Below, in pieces: positions 12,830 through 22,164 of a stretch of DNA of 64,000 nucleotides. This stretch comes from Alnus glutinosa (lineage: Eukaryota > Streptophyta > Magnoliopsida > Fagales > Betulaceae). The notes under the pieces are model-generated. The model had not been told where the DNA came from, searched no databases, and worked only from the letters and a program-made list of their open reading frames with translations. The position numbers were made by a program, and so were the translations under genes. Location: the NCBI RefSeq assembly GCF_958979055.1, contig NC_084886.1, positions 52,373,102 through 52,437,101 of the forward strand, given 5' to 3'. The first letter of the stretch is position 1, and each line of letters begins with the position of its first letter.

Positions 12830-14026
12830 ATTGTAGAGGGCAGGTATCTCATCTAGCTCATCAGTGCCATTCTTTGTGAAAGGATGTATACGTTAGGAGA
12901 AGCTGGAAAGCCCTTCACCTGGAATTCAATGTCGAATGGGATGTTCTAGTGCCACATCCTCAAAGACAGATGTCCTGAAAATCCCAGGACAGTTTATTCA
13001 GAGTGCATTTTGTACATCATGTTTAAGAGAGAGGGTTCTCATTATCTGTAACGCCATTCCATAAATCAAGTAGCACCAATCTTTAATCCTATTCTGTGAA
13101 TGTGTGGTGTTTGGAAATGCATATAGGTTTGCAGAATGTGAGAGGAACTTGTATTTAAATTGTTTTATATGCTGTACCCTACAGACTACATCCTCATACA
13201 GTAGAATTTGTATATTTGTTATGTAAACTTTGATTAGTAAAGTACTTCTTAGTTGTTACTCTTGTAGAGTTTGCTACAAATATTATGTGACAATATCTTT
13301 ACCAGGCATGAGAAGAACCTACGTTTGACCTTTAATGTGCATTTGACACATTAAAATTTGCTACACGCAGAAACATACATGAAAAACTGAGACAGTAACT
13401 TGTGCCCTATGAGACAAATAGCGGAAGATTTCATATAGCCTTCTGTTGGTAAGAGAGAGAGAACAAAAACAAAGAAGCTTAATCACCACAAGAACTATTG
13501 CATCTTAAATCACCATTTATTTCAAAAGCAAGCTTATAGAAAATGGTTGGTTTAATTATTTAATTAATATTCTAACTGCTTGTCAAAGATAGAAACTTCT
13601 AAAACAGTTATAGTCCACACACAAAGCAAAATGGTCCTCCAAGATAACCTAACTAAGGTGGTAAGCCTACGAAAGACGACCAGATTTCAAAATTCTCTTA
13701 TATTAAGACACATAAAAGCCAATGTGGTGTAAATTAACTGGCAAGGCCTAGCAAATAGAACCAAATTTCAAAATTTTCACACACATCCAGCAGCTTACTA
13801 AACCATCCATTTGGAACAAAGGTAACTCGGTCAGTCATCCAAGAGATGCAGAGAAAGAGGTCAATTGCGTTTTAAAGGCCGAACTGAACTGTAATTTTAT
13901 AATTAACATTTTTACAAATCCATTAAGTAAATTTTGAACTCGTTGATTTTTAAATAGTACATTTTGAAACCGCTAAACCAAATGAACATTAAGCATAATG
14001 AAACGTTATGCTTTTTAACAAAGGAT
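12830..14026. other. AAA 3'UTR and spacer to the F-box gene
   Basis: The first ~400 bases after the stop codon (to about 13250) are probably 3'UTR: mixed composition, ending in AT-rich DNA with possible polyadenylation signals (e.g. TTTGTATATTTGTTATG, GATTAGTAAAG). The rest up to the dispersed element at 14027 is AT-rich spacer with no open frame worth reporting. Confidence 0.4.
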
Positions 14027-14310
14027 TGGGGGTGACAATTCGTATTCGTGTGTTAGATTTGAGTCGTATCGAAATATATGTATAAAACTATGTAGATTAA
14101 CCTTTTCCGACCCATTTAATTAAGTAGGTCAGATTCATCAACCTTAACTCATTAATTTATATTGAATTTATGGGTCGTGCCAAAAATTGCATGTTCTAGT
14201 CGGATGGCGGGTTCAGATTATGTTTTGTTGAGGCATGAGTACTGAATCAATTGGTTTCGTATTAAATTTATGACGAACCGGCAAATGGAGTAAAAAGTTG
14301 ACTAACCCTA
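14027..14310. repeat. Dispersed non-autonomous element (copy B of 3)
   Basis: It begins GGGGGTGACAATTCGTATTCGTGTG and contains the 'catcAACCTTAACTCATTAATTT' block, then 'TATGGGTCGTGCCAAAAATTG'. It ends close to 'gttgactaacccta'. The start (ggGGTGaCAATTCGTGT-like) and end (a ctaacccta-type reverse-like sequence) are typical of short non-autonomous plant elements. It sits in the probable promoter region of the F-box gene, ending ~275 bases before its start codon. Confidence 0.55.
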
Positions 14311-14585
14311 CAAAAGATAAGTGGCTAAATATATCAATTTTCAACCTAAAATGGAAACCAAAACTATATATCGGGTGAGAGGTGTGCAAATATCAATTTT
14401 GACTCGAATTCCAAGCCCTTTTGCACCAAAGCCGTTTATGAAACAACCGATCTCCCGCTCACTGACTGGCCGGGTAGATCATCATTTTCATAACATAATC
14501 TCTCCTTCTTCTCTCACTCAAACTCTCTTCTCTATCTTTTAAATCCCATGTCATAGTGTTTGATCCTGCTCCTGTCGTCAATCCC

Positions 14586-17317
14586 ATGATGTCAAACCCA
14601 TTGGAGAGGTACCAAAAACTGGGATTGAGTGAATCTCTGCCGAGAATCTACCGATACCCAATAGCCTGCAAAGAGCTCAGCTTCATTCTGAGAGGCGCTT
14701 ACAACAAACTACCCAAAAAATTGCAATCCCTTATCTTCCAAGACACCCTCACCGCCTTCCGTCTCCTTCCTGAGTAAGTATTTCCCGTTAGCCCAATTCT
14801 CAATTTTGCATCTTTAATGCGAATTTTATTGGTTAATCTAAATTTTTCATGTTACATGTGCATTTTGCTGACTCTTGTAATGATATTTTTCCTGTGAAGT
14901 TGTAACCCATTTGTTTTTTCTGATCGATGAATATTATTTACAGAAGATAGAAGTAGATTTGGGCTGTTTATGTGGTTCAAGGTTGGAAAAATTTGAGTTG
15001 AAATTTCTGCCTTAAGATGGAACAGATTGGATTATGTAGAAATTCTGTAATTACTCGGATGAAACCATGCAATCTTGGACGTTTTCGGATCATCTGGAAA
15101 AAATTTAAAGATTTTATGAGAATACAGATTGAAAATTAAAAGAAATATATATATATATCGTGGATGAAGCACCCTTTGTTATTTGATGGATATCTTAATG
15201 CTAGAATGCAGATACACACCGCTGTTTCAGCCGCCCATATTCTCCATCAGAGTGCAGAGGCTGCGTTGCCGAAGCAGAAGAGAAATCTGGCTATTAAAGA
15301 ATTTAAGCATGCAATGGTTGCTCATAAGAGGCGCTATAAAGCCCGCCAGGAAGAAAACGGTAATTATTTATTGCGCAAAACGGTTTCACGTTATTTTTCT
15401 GACTATATCTTCCTTTTTGGAGGCAGAGAAGCTCATAAAGATTTACCAGTTCTAATCTATGTTTTAGCCAAATACAAGGCTTCATAATTTTTTTACCTCC
15501 TCACAATTTCAGGTTCTGCACGACTGCCACAAGATATTCTTGTGCACATCTTCAGTTTTCTAGATCTGCAATCTTTAGTTTCAGTTGGACTAGTCTGCTG
15601 GTAATTTTTCTTGCCTTTATGTTTGTGGTATGTTATTACATGATATTGAGCACATATATATCTGGAGCATATGGACGTCCACTTGTCAAATCAAATCATT
15701 TAGCTAGTGGCCTCATTCTGAGCACCATTATAACTATGCTCTGGTGTATTGGCCTTGCAAAATGCATCTGTTATGAGATTCCCTCAAATTTCATTTTCTA
15801 CTAGCTTAATAGTCTTGGTTGTTAGCCCTAAGAAGTAGTTCAATCAACTGTGGATCACGTCTCATAAAGTGGAGGTCATTAGTTTGAATCTCCCCTTCCC
15901 CCTCTCCTTCGTGCCAATTACTTATCAAAAAATACACAATAATCTTGGTTGCTTTGTGGGAAGGTCGTGGAACATAGCAGCAAGTGATGACCATCTGTGG
16001 CAGTTGCAATATGCTTCCGTTTTTAGTAATTCTGATAATTGTTTGAAGAGTAAGGGACATCAGATTGGTAGACCAGTTGAAGATGAAGAATTTAGATTTT
16101 TAGAGCATATGGATACAAGAAGCAGTATTGACTGGAGAGAGGCCTTTAAAAGAGCATATATAGGTATGTGGATTCAGAATCATTTAATATATGTTTTGAC
16201 AGCAAATCACCAATATGGATAATCTTATAGGTAGATCAGCCTTTTTCCCCCTTTTCATCACATCAAAAGCTTCCTGGTAGAATGATTGTATCCGAAAAAC
16301 ATTTATGTCGAGATCATGACTTTGGTAGCATATATGTTTTCAATTTGTTCTTTGTAATTTCTAGTGCGCATATGATGTGCAAGTACTTTCGGTAGCATCT
16401 AATAAATGGACCTAGAAGAATTCATGCAGGTGGGTAGGTGCATACACACGAGACTATTTTTTACTCGATGTAAACGCAAGAGGAAAAACTACAATAGATG
16501 TTAAAAGGAATGTAAAATTTTTTATTTGAACCCAACATAAAAGATAGCAGTCTTCTACTGCAATACCAAGATAGCAGTCATCCTCCCAGTCCCATGGCTA
16601 TGATTACCTGGAGCAGCACTCTCTTTCTCTCTATTACACACACACACACAACAGAACTTAGATCATTGTAATTACTACCTGTCAACTTTTAATGCAAAAA
16701 TGATGTCTCCTCCTTTATAATACTATAACTGCTTGGATTACAGGCAATGCGACAAAGAATTTAACAGCTAGTAGGGGATACTGTGAACACTGTGACACTA
16801 TAGTTTGGCTCAATAACTTAAAATGCTCCAATGGACATCATGGACTAAATTCTGAAAATCGGCAGATAAAGCGTGTATCGCCATGCCAGGTACTTTCTTG
16901 ATCAAGCTAAGTTTCAGGTTTCCCTTCTAAGTTTTTTTATATGAGTTGGTGACCGAATGTCTCCCTGCTGTTATGAATCATAATACACTAGCTCTCCAGA
17001 TTTAGATATCACACAATTCAAACAGGCACTTTTGAGGCTTCCAAAGTGTTGAGGGGTACAGTAGTGTGATTGTAGTTCTTGACTTGAACAGCACACCAGA
17101 GATTCCCAAGCTGAGTTCGATCAAGTAAAGGCATTGGCTGTGGAATTCTCCAGAACTTTAAACTGATCACTGTTTTAATTATTTTCAGGTTGTGGAGTAT
17201 ATTTTGGATGATTCATTAAAATTCATATCTTCCTCAGATAGTGATAGTGATTCAGATGGAGGGTCAATTTCCAGGTTATGGGCCTATCCAAGACACATGG
17301 CAGAAGCCTTCCATTAG
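14586..17317 (+). CDS. F-box protein (AT5G52880 type)
   Basis: Six exons join in frame to 301 residues: 14586-14773, 15205-15359, 15513-15600, 15964-16163, 16744-16889, 17189-17317. The N-terminal ~110 residues (LERYQKLGL..., FILRGAYNKLPKKLQSLIF) are specific to this family. Exon 3 encodes the F-box (LPQDILVHIFSFLDLQSLVSVG, about residues 117-140), which continues across the junction as VCW/SWNIAASDDHLWQ. Exon 5 has CEHCDTIVWLNNLKCSNGHH, a possible metal-binding Cys/His cluster. An acidic Ser/Asp run precedes the C-terminus. F-box proteins recruit substrates to SCF ubiquitin ligases through Skp1; the target is unknown. The first of two adjacent ATGs was chosen; an in-frame open frame reaches further upstream but with no earlier ATG. 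It lies 1.76 kb after the AAA gene on the same strand, the same neighbour as in Arabidopsis. A SINE sits in intron 3. Confidence 0.9.
15824..15937 (+). mobile_element. tRNA-derived SINE in F-box intron 3
   Basis: This 114-base insertion has a tRNA-like head with box A (TAGTTCAATCAACTG, near 15836) and box B (AGTTTGAATCTCC, near 15881). A pyrimidine-rich part follows, then a 3' end ACTTATCAAAAAAT. It is flanked by imperfect 16-base direct repeats: aatAgtcttggttgTt at 15808-15823 and aatAatcttggttgCt type at 15938-15953. The right repeat ends 10 bases before exon 4 of the F-box gene. Confidence 0.8.
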
Positions 17318-17774
17318 GAAGTAAATAGGTGGAGTCATTTCATTTATAGCATATTCAGTATAATGAATGTCCGTCCTAGTGAAGATATTGTACAGAACTG
17401 ATCAATGGGGACAGATTCCTAATTCTCAAAAAAAAAAAGTCCATCTACACATGAAACTTTTATCCTCCCTTCATCCCCCTTTGATAATAAAAATCAATTT
17501 TTTTAAGAAAAAGCGGGTGATAAAAGGAGGATGAGAGTCTCATCTTTAGCATTTCCAAAAAAAAATAGGCTCGGTAGGATTGGGGTGGAAAAGGAGGGAC
17601 TCGGGTTGTTTCTACAGGGATCAGAAATTCTGAAGATTAATGAAGATAATTACTGTATTTGTGCCAGTTTTATTTTATTTTTTATTATTTATTATTATTT
17701 GATCAAGCAATAGTGCTCAACTTGAGGACCCCAAACTATAAACCTCGTTGTGAGAGGCTTCGTACCGTTTTCTG

Positions 17775-17912
17775 TTTTCAAAAATTATTTTCGAAAACAG
17801 TTTGCCAAACATTTTTTTAACGAATAAACAACAGAAAACAGTTTTTTGTTTTTGTTTTCGAAAACAATTCTCAAACACAAAAACAGAAACCAATTTGCCA
17901 AACGAGCTCTTT
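17775..17912. repeat. MITE-like inverted-repeat element
   Basis: Several phrases appear in both orientations: GTTTGCCAAAC / gTTTGGCAAA, CGAAAACAGT / ACTGTTTTC, and TTTTCGAAAACA. The element consists almost only of these GAAAACAG/CTGTTTTC blocks. This composition is common in plant MITEs. It lies ~460 bases after the F-box stop codon. Confidence 0.55.
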
Positions 17913-17969
17913 ATCTCTTCATCTCAACATAGCAATGGATATAACTTGAACACTGAATTTCTCTAATTC

Positions 17970-18235
17970 TCCTGCAGGGTAAAAATTTGTGTTTGCGTGT
18001 TGAGTTTGAATTGTGTAAAAACATGAATATAAGACTATATAATATAAGTTAATCATAACTTGACCTATGTAATTAAATGAGTAAAATTTTGTAATTTTAA
18101 CTCATTAATTTCGTGTTGAATTTGCATCTAATTTGCAAATTGTATCAGAAATTGTCGGTCATTAATTTTGGTGTTGAATTCAGACCATGTCAAAACCTTA
18201 ATATAAAGCTATATATAGGACCAACTCTTGAATTT
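17970..18235. repeat. Dispersed non-autonomous element (copy C of 3)
   Basis: It holds GTGTTTGCGTGTTGAGTTTGAATTGTGT, 'acatgaatataagactatata', 'taATTAAATGAGT', 'TAACTCATTAATTTCGTGTTGAATTTG' and 'CAGAAATTGTCGG'. The order is the same as in copies A and B. An extra partial repeat of the second half follows (cattaattttggTGTTGAATTCAG ... acCTTAATATAAAGCTATATA), so the copy may be rearranged. It lies between the convergent F-box and reticulon genes. Confidence 0.55.
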
Positions 18236-18840
18236 TACTTTCCGAAAAAAGAATGAAAAAGAAAAGACCTATCCAATTTTAAGCGTGCCACGGTCTGTTT
18301 TCAATCAGTAAAGGCAACCCACAAGGGTTGGGTCAAAGGCTACTAAAGTTCTTCCTTTAAATGATGTTTCTCACCCCTGTAAAAAATGAGGTATCTTTTT
18401 CGAATTTCAAAGCTTTAACTCAGAAATGCATAAAATGCTTTAGCATTTCAAACAATGAACAGGAAACCAGGTCCAAAGCCCGAAACTATTAAGCTTTAAT
18501 CATAAAAGGTTGTCTTCTAAAATGAAAGAACATGCATATTAATGAATGTTGTAGATTGTGGAATAGAATGACATGCTTAGTCATAGAATACGGTTAAGAA
18601 TTGAAATATTACTCATTAGAGCACAACCACAACTTTATAAGGAACAGTGGACATTATTATCCGGCTTAATCATCCATCTAAAGGAAGTCCAACTAGTAAG
18701 ATCTAAACCTCAAGACAATCTTACTCAATACCATATATTGGTTTAAACTGTCTGTGAAGCAGAACAATAAAATAGAAGCACCAACTCTTGTGGATAAAGA
18801 GTCGGACCTCCATCTTGACAATACAGTTGCCCAATCTCAA

Positions 18841-18922
18841 CTTAAGCCTACTGAGAAACTATCATTAGGCTTAAGAGAAACTATCATTATGTGCTTATCA
18901 AAAAAAGAAACTATCATTATGT
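18841..18922. repeat. SINE 3' remnant (13 bp) between 17-bp direct repeats, plus inverted repeat
   Basis: AGAAACTATCATTATGT occurs at 18876-18892 and again at 18906-18922. The 13 bases between them are GCTTATCAAAAAA, the same 3' end as the SINE at 15824-15937. This looks like an insertion in which almost all of the SINE was lost. A further copy of the gagaaactatcatta phrase is at 18853. CTTAAGCCTA (18841-18850) and its inverse TAGGCTTAAG (18866-18875) form a perfect 10-bp stem. The block starts 3 bases past the reticulon stop codon, so it lies in that gene's 3'UTR. Confidence 0.6.
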
Positions 18923-18924
18923 AT

Positions 18925-21800
18925 CTAATCCTTCTTCTTGTCTTTCAATGGCCCTTTGGGAATTTTGCTTAAAACCTTTGCATCAAACACTACATACTGC
19001 TTCTTGATCTCAGCCGTTGCCTTCTCAGCAAATGAATCAACATGGTCTTCATATTTCTCATATAGCACAGGTAGTGTGTGCAGTAAGACAAAGGCTGTTT
19101 CAAAAATGTCAAGTTAACTGGAAAAGTTAATCAGAAGTCCTTTATTATCAAATACTTTAACAAGAAACAGTTAAAGACGGGATTAGAATTCCTCACCTAT
19201 GTAGAACAAGGTCAGGAAGTTGCACCATTTCCCAACAAGTGACAGAACCCACAAGCCAGCAATAACCTGATAACCAGATGTTCTCAGATTTCTCGCATGC
19301 AAGTTTAAATGGAAATGCTAAAAATTCAGAGGAAGCAATAATAGTCCTGGCAAGAATAACTCCAATGGAAAGCGAGAGGCTCTACAACAAGCATGCAGGG
19401 GGAGAAATCAACATACACCAAGAAACTCCTTGAAGTCTCTCCCAGATGCAATATCCCGCAATACAGCCAAGGCAAAATTGATTTCAATCCTCACTGTGGA
19501 GACAACCTCAAGGACACAATTCTCAGGAAGTCGAAGCTCTGGGATGCGTGGTGGAGACCTGGTCAATTAACGCACTAAATAAAAGCCACATAAAATAACA
19601 TCAGGCAGGCTTATGTGGAAATGAGTATCCAACACCTTACTTGTTAATAAATGTGCATGCATTAGACCACAGGAAAAGGATAGCCAGAGAGACTATTAGT
19701 ATGTGGCAAACCAGAGTGACTAAGTGGTATTCAAGCAACTCAAAGAGAATCCACAATGCAGTGGCACCACCAAGCACACCTGCAGAGATTTTCTTGTTCC
19801 TCCATAGGAAAACATCAGCAGCTGCAACCAAAAATCACATAAGAAAATGATAATAAATAATAAAATATGGAGTGCCAGAGAAAGAGGGCACTTCTCTTGC
19901 CATGTACTTTTTCTAATGCATAGTTATGAAATGAACAGAGGAAATAATGATATCAATTATTGAAAAAAAAAAATTGATAGGTTTGTTTCCTCTTCTTTGG
20001 AAACATTCCCAAAGAGAAAGCTTCAAAAAAAAATTTGTGGTCACGTCTGGTTTCCATTTTCCTACAATGGGAATCCAATAGGTCGGCAGGAGGAAATAGA
20101 TCGAATACCTAATTTCCCATCAAAATTAGTTTCCATGTGATAAACACAAAAAAAAAAATTTTAAAAAATTTTTTTAAAAAAAAAAAAACAGATCGAAAAC
20201 TACATAAAAGTCTTTCATGTCCCTAGGGGCTAGGTTTTCACAGGTCGGAAACACCAAAAATTTTGATTTCTCCTATCTAACCAACCAAAAACATCAACAT
20301 TGTGTAAATGTACTATCTGTTTGGTTATAGGTGCATTTATTTGTTTCCCTACATAATCACATAATTTTGAAGTAAAAATATCTTCCCTTGTAAATTGTTC
20401 AATAATAATTCTTTCTTTCAAACCTAATTTTGAATGATAGAACAAAAGGAAACAAAAATTAAACCACATATCATAGGAAAAAAGAATATCAAAGAAATGG
20501 GTGCTAATATCAGTTCTATACACGCTAATTGTTTTATCTTCAATAGCTACAGCAATAATGCGTGAGAGTACAAATAACCATGCAGCAAAGGATCATTTTA
20601 GCAAACACTCTAAGCATTACATAAGAAGATAGCCATTGAAGAGGACTTTCATCGGAGAGTTAAGGCAGTGCGTCCAAAGACTAAAGATAGGAGGAAGGCA
20701 TTGAATCTGGTAACCTCCATCAAATACAATGATTCTAGCGTGTCCTACGGCGCATATGGTACGTTGGGGCCTCCGAATGTTTTGTGATTGAGGGCTTGAG
20801 TTTTTTAGGGTTGTTAGGTTTTCTTTTCTTGCTGTAGGTTGCTTTCGTTGTTCCTGTGTACTTAGAGCGCTATACATTTTTTTTTAAAAAAAATCTTTAT
20901 AAATTATCAAAAAAAAATATTTATATAAGAACTTAATAATCAACTCTAAAATCTTATTTATCAGAAAAAGAAAAAAAAAATTCCATCTCTTGTTTGTTAA
21001 AATCAACCATTGAATTATGTGTGTCCTACATATCAAATGGTTAATTTAAAATATATATATACACACAGACATAAAATGTATGAATATCATGTCTCAATTT
21101 CAAAACAAAATAGAATTCATTCCCCATTTAAAAAAAAACAAAGCAGAACAAGTATTGATTTGAATCGCATTAAACAATTTCTTTTTTTTTAGATAAGTCT
21201 TTTTTATTTTTGAAGTGTTCAGACGATCAAATTAGAATTCCAGCTTAACACTTTTAGTTCCTTTACTTTTGCCACCTATTCTCACATCAATCAAACACAA
21301 CACGCACAGGCATAAAATGTATGAATATCATGTCTCAATTTCAAAACAAAATAGAATTCATTTCCCATTTAAAAAAAAAAAAAAAAAAAAAAACAGAACA
21401 AGTATTGATTTGAATCGCATTAGACAATTTCTTTTCTTTTTATTTTTTTAAGTGTTCAGACGATCAAATTACAATTCCAGCTTTTAGTTCCTATACTTTT
21501 GCCACCTATTCTCACATCAATCAAACACAAAACGGATCTATAGCTCCCTGTTTGATCGCCAAGAAAATGTCGCATCAGGCAACGGAAATTTTTCTAGATA
21601 AACTAAAACCGATTTGTGGCGATAAATTGACATAAGAAAAATAAATAAATAACAAAGCAATCGTTACTTATGAAGCACTTTCTTTCATCTATTCTAAATG
21701 TACAAAATTTCTCATCCTTTCCTACATTTCCTCATCAAACAGACAGGGATAAGTTAATACATATATAAATGTACATTAGTACATACAAACCATATATATA

Positions 21801-21842
<42 letters not shown>

Positions 21843-22039
21843 TTTCCACCGCCAAGAACTTTGTGGAGGGGCTTTTCGCGGCCGAAGAGTCTAAAAATCT
21901 TGGATTTGGCAGAGTCGAAGGACTTCGACTTGTCATCGTCAGAGTCGGAGGAAGACGACGAAGAGGAGTCATCGTGGTCGTGGATCTTCTCCACGATCTT
22001 CTCGACCAGCGTTACCGGCTCGCCCTCATGGTCCGCCAT
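18925..22039 (-). CDS. RTNLB: Reticulon-like protein (plant RTNLB)
   Basis: Five exons on the - strand join in frame to 253 residues: 22039-21841, 19821-19641, 19558-19417, 19266-19197, 19094-18925. The cytosolic N-terminus (about 66 residues) is acidic and Ser-rich. The reticulon domain follows: [19 protein letters not shown], a first long hydrophobic hairpin (about 78-122), the polar loop with [12 protein letters not shown], a second hairpin ([25 protein letters not shown]), and the Lys-rich tail [10 protein letters not shown]. Length and tail match plant RTNLBs (about 250-275 aa). Reticulons wedge into the ER membrane and shape tubules and desmotubules. Intron 1 is 2.0 kb and carries a tandem duplication and a LINE fragment. 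A (CT)n tract starts 4 bases after the exon 1 donor, and another lies in the leader. An exon 1 read-through frame into the tract exists but loses the reticulon domain. Confidence 0.93.
20630..20912 (+). mobile_element. LINE-derived fragment with A-rich tail, in RTNLB intron 1
   Basis: A forward-reading frame gives an ending of the type [21 protein letters not shown] followed by [12 protein letters not shown]. This resembles the short, basic junction peptides between ORF1 and ORF2 of plant L1 elements (…RRELLNLxxSINYxD…). It is followed by GT-rich DNA, 'cctgtgtacttagagcgct', and a TTATCAAAAAAAAA tail, which is a common plant L1 3' end. The internal coding regions are absent, so it is a deleted copy. 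Confidence 0.45.
21060..21533. repeat. ~235-bp tandem duplication in RTNLB intron 1
   Basis: The block starting at CATAAAATGTATGAATATCA (21071) and ending CATCAATCAAACACAA (21301) is repeated at 21310-21532. The copies differ by small changes, length differences in the A and T runs, and the presence of AACACTTT in one copy. It lies about 300 bases inside intron 1 from the exon 1 donor. Confidence 0.85.
21805..21837. repeat. (GA)n microsatellite at the RTNLB exon 1 donor
   Basis: This pure GA run reads as (CT)n on the gene strand. It begins 4 bases after the intron 1 donor (AAAT/GTAC at 21841/21840). A second run (22058-22088) lies in the leader just before the ATG. Confidence 0.95.
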
Positions 22040-22054
22040 GGATCTCCGACACGC

Positions 22055-22057
<3 letters not shown>

Positions 22058-22088
<31 letters not shown>
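22058..22088. repeat. (GA)n microsatellite in the RTNLB leader
   Basis: This pure GA run reads as (CT)n on the - strand. It lies 19-49 bases before the ATG at 22039 and downstream of the TATA box. CT-rich leader tracts are common in highly expressed plant genes. Confidence 0.9.
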
Positions 22089-22092
<4 letters not shown>

Positions 22093-22157
22093 GTTTCAGA
22101 GAACGAGAAGAGTGTAAATTTCGAGAGAGAGATAGAGAGAGAGATGAAATCTGGGCC

Positions 22158-22164
22158 GTTTATA
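22158..22164 (-). promoter_or_regulatory. TATA box of the reticulon gene
   Basis: TATAAAC on the - strand lies ~120 bases before the start codon. It would place the transcript start near 22130 and give a CT-rich leader of about 90 bases. Confidence 0.55.
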
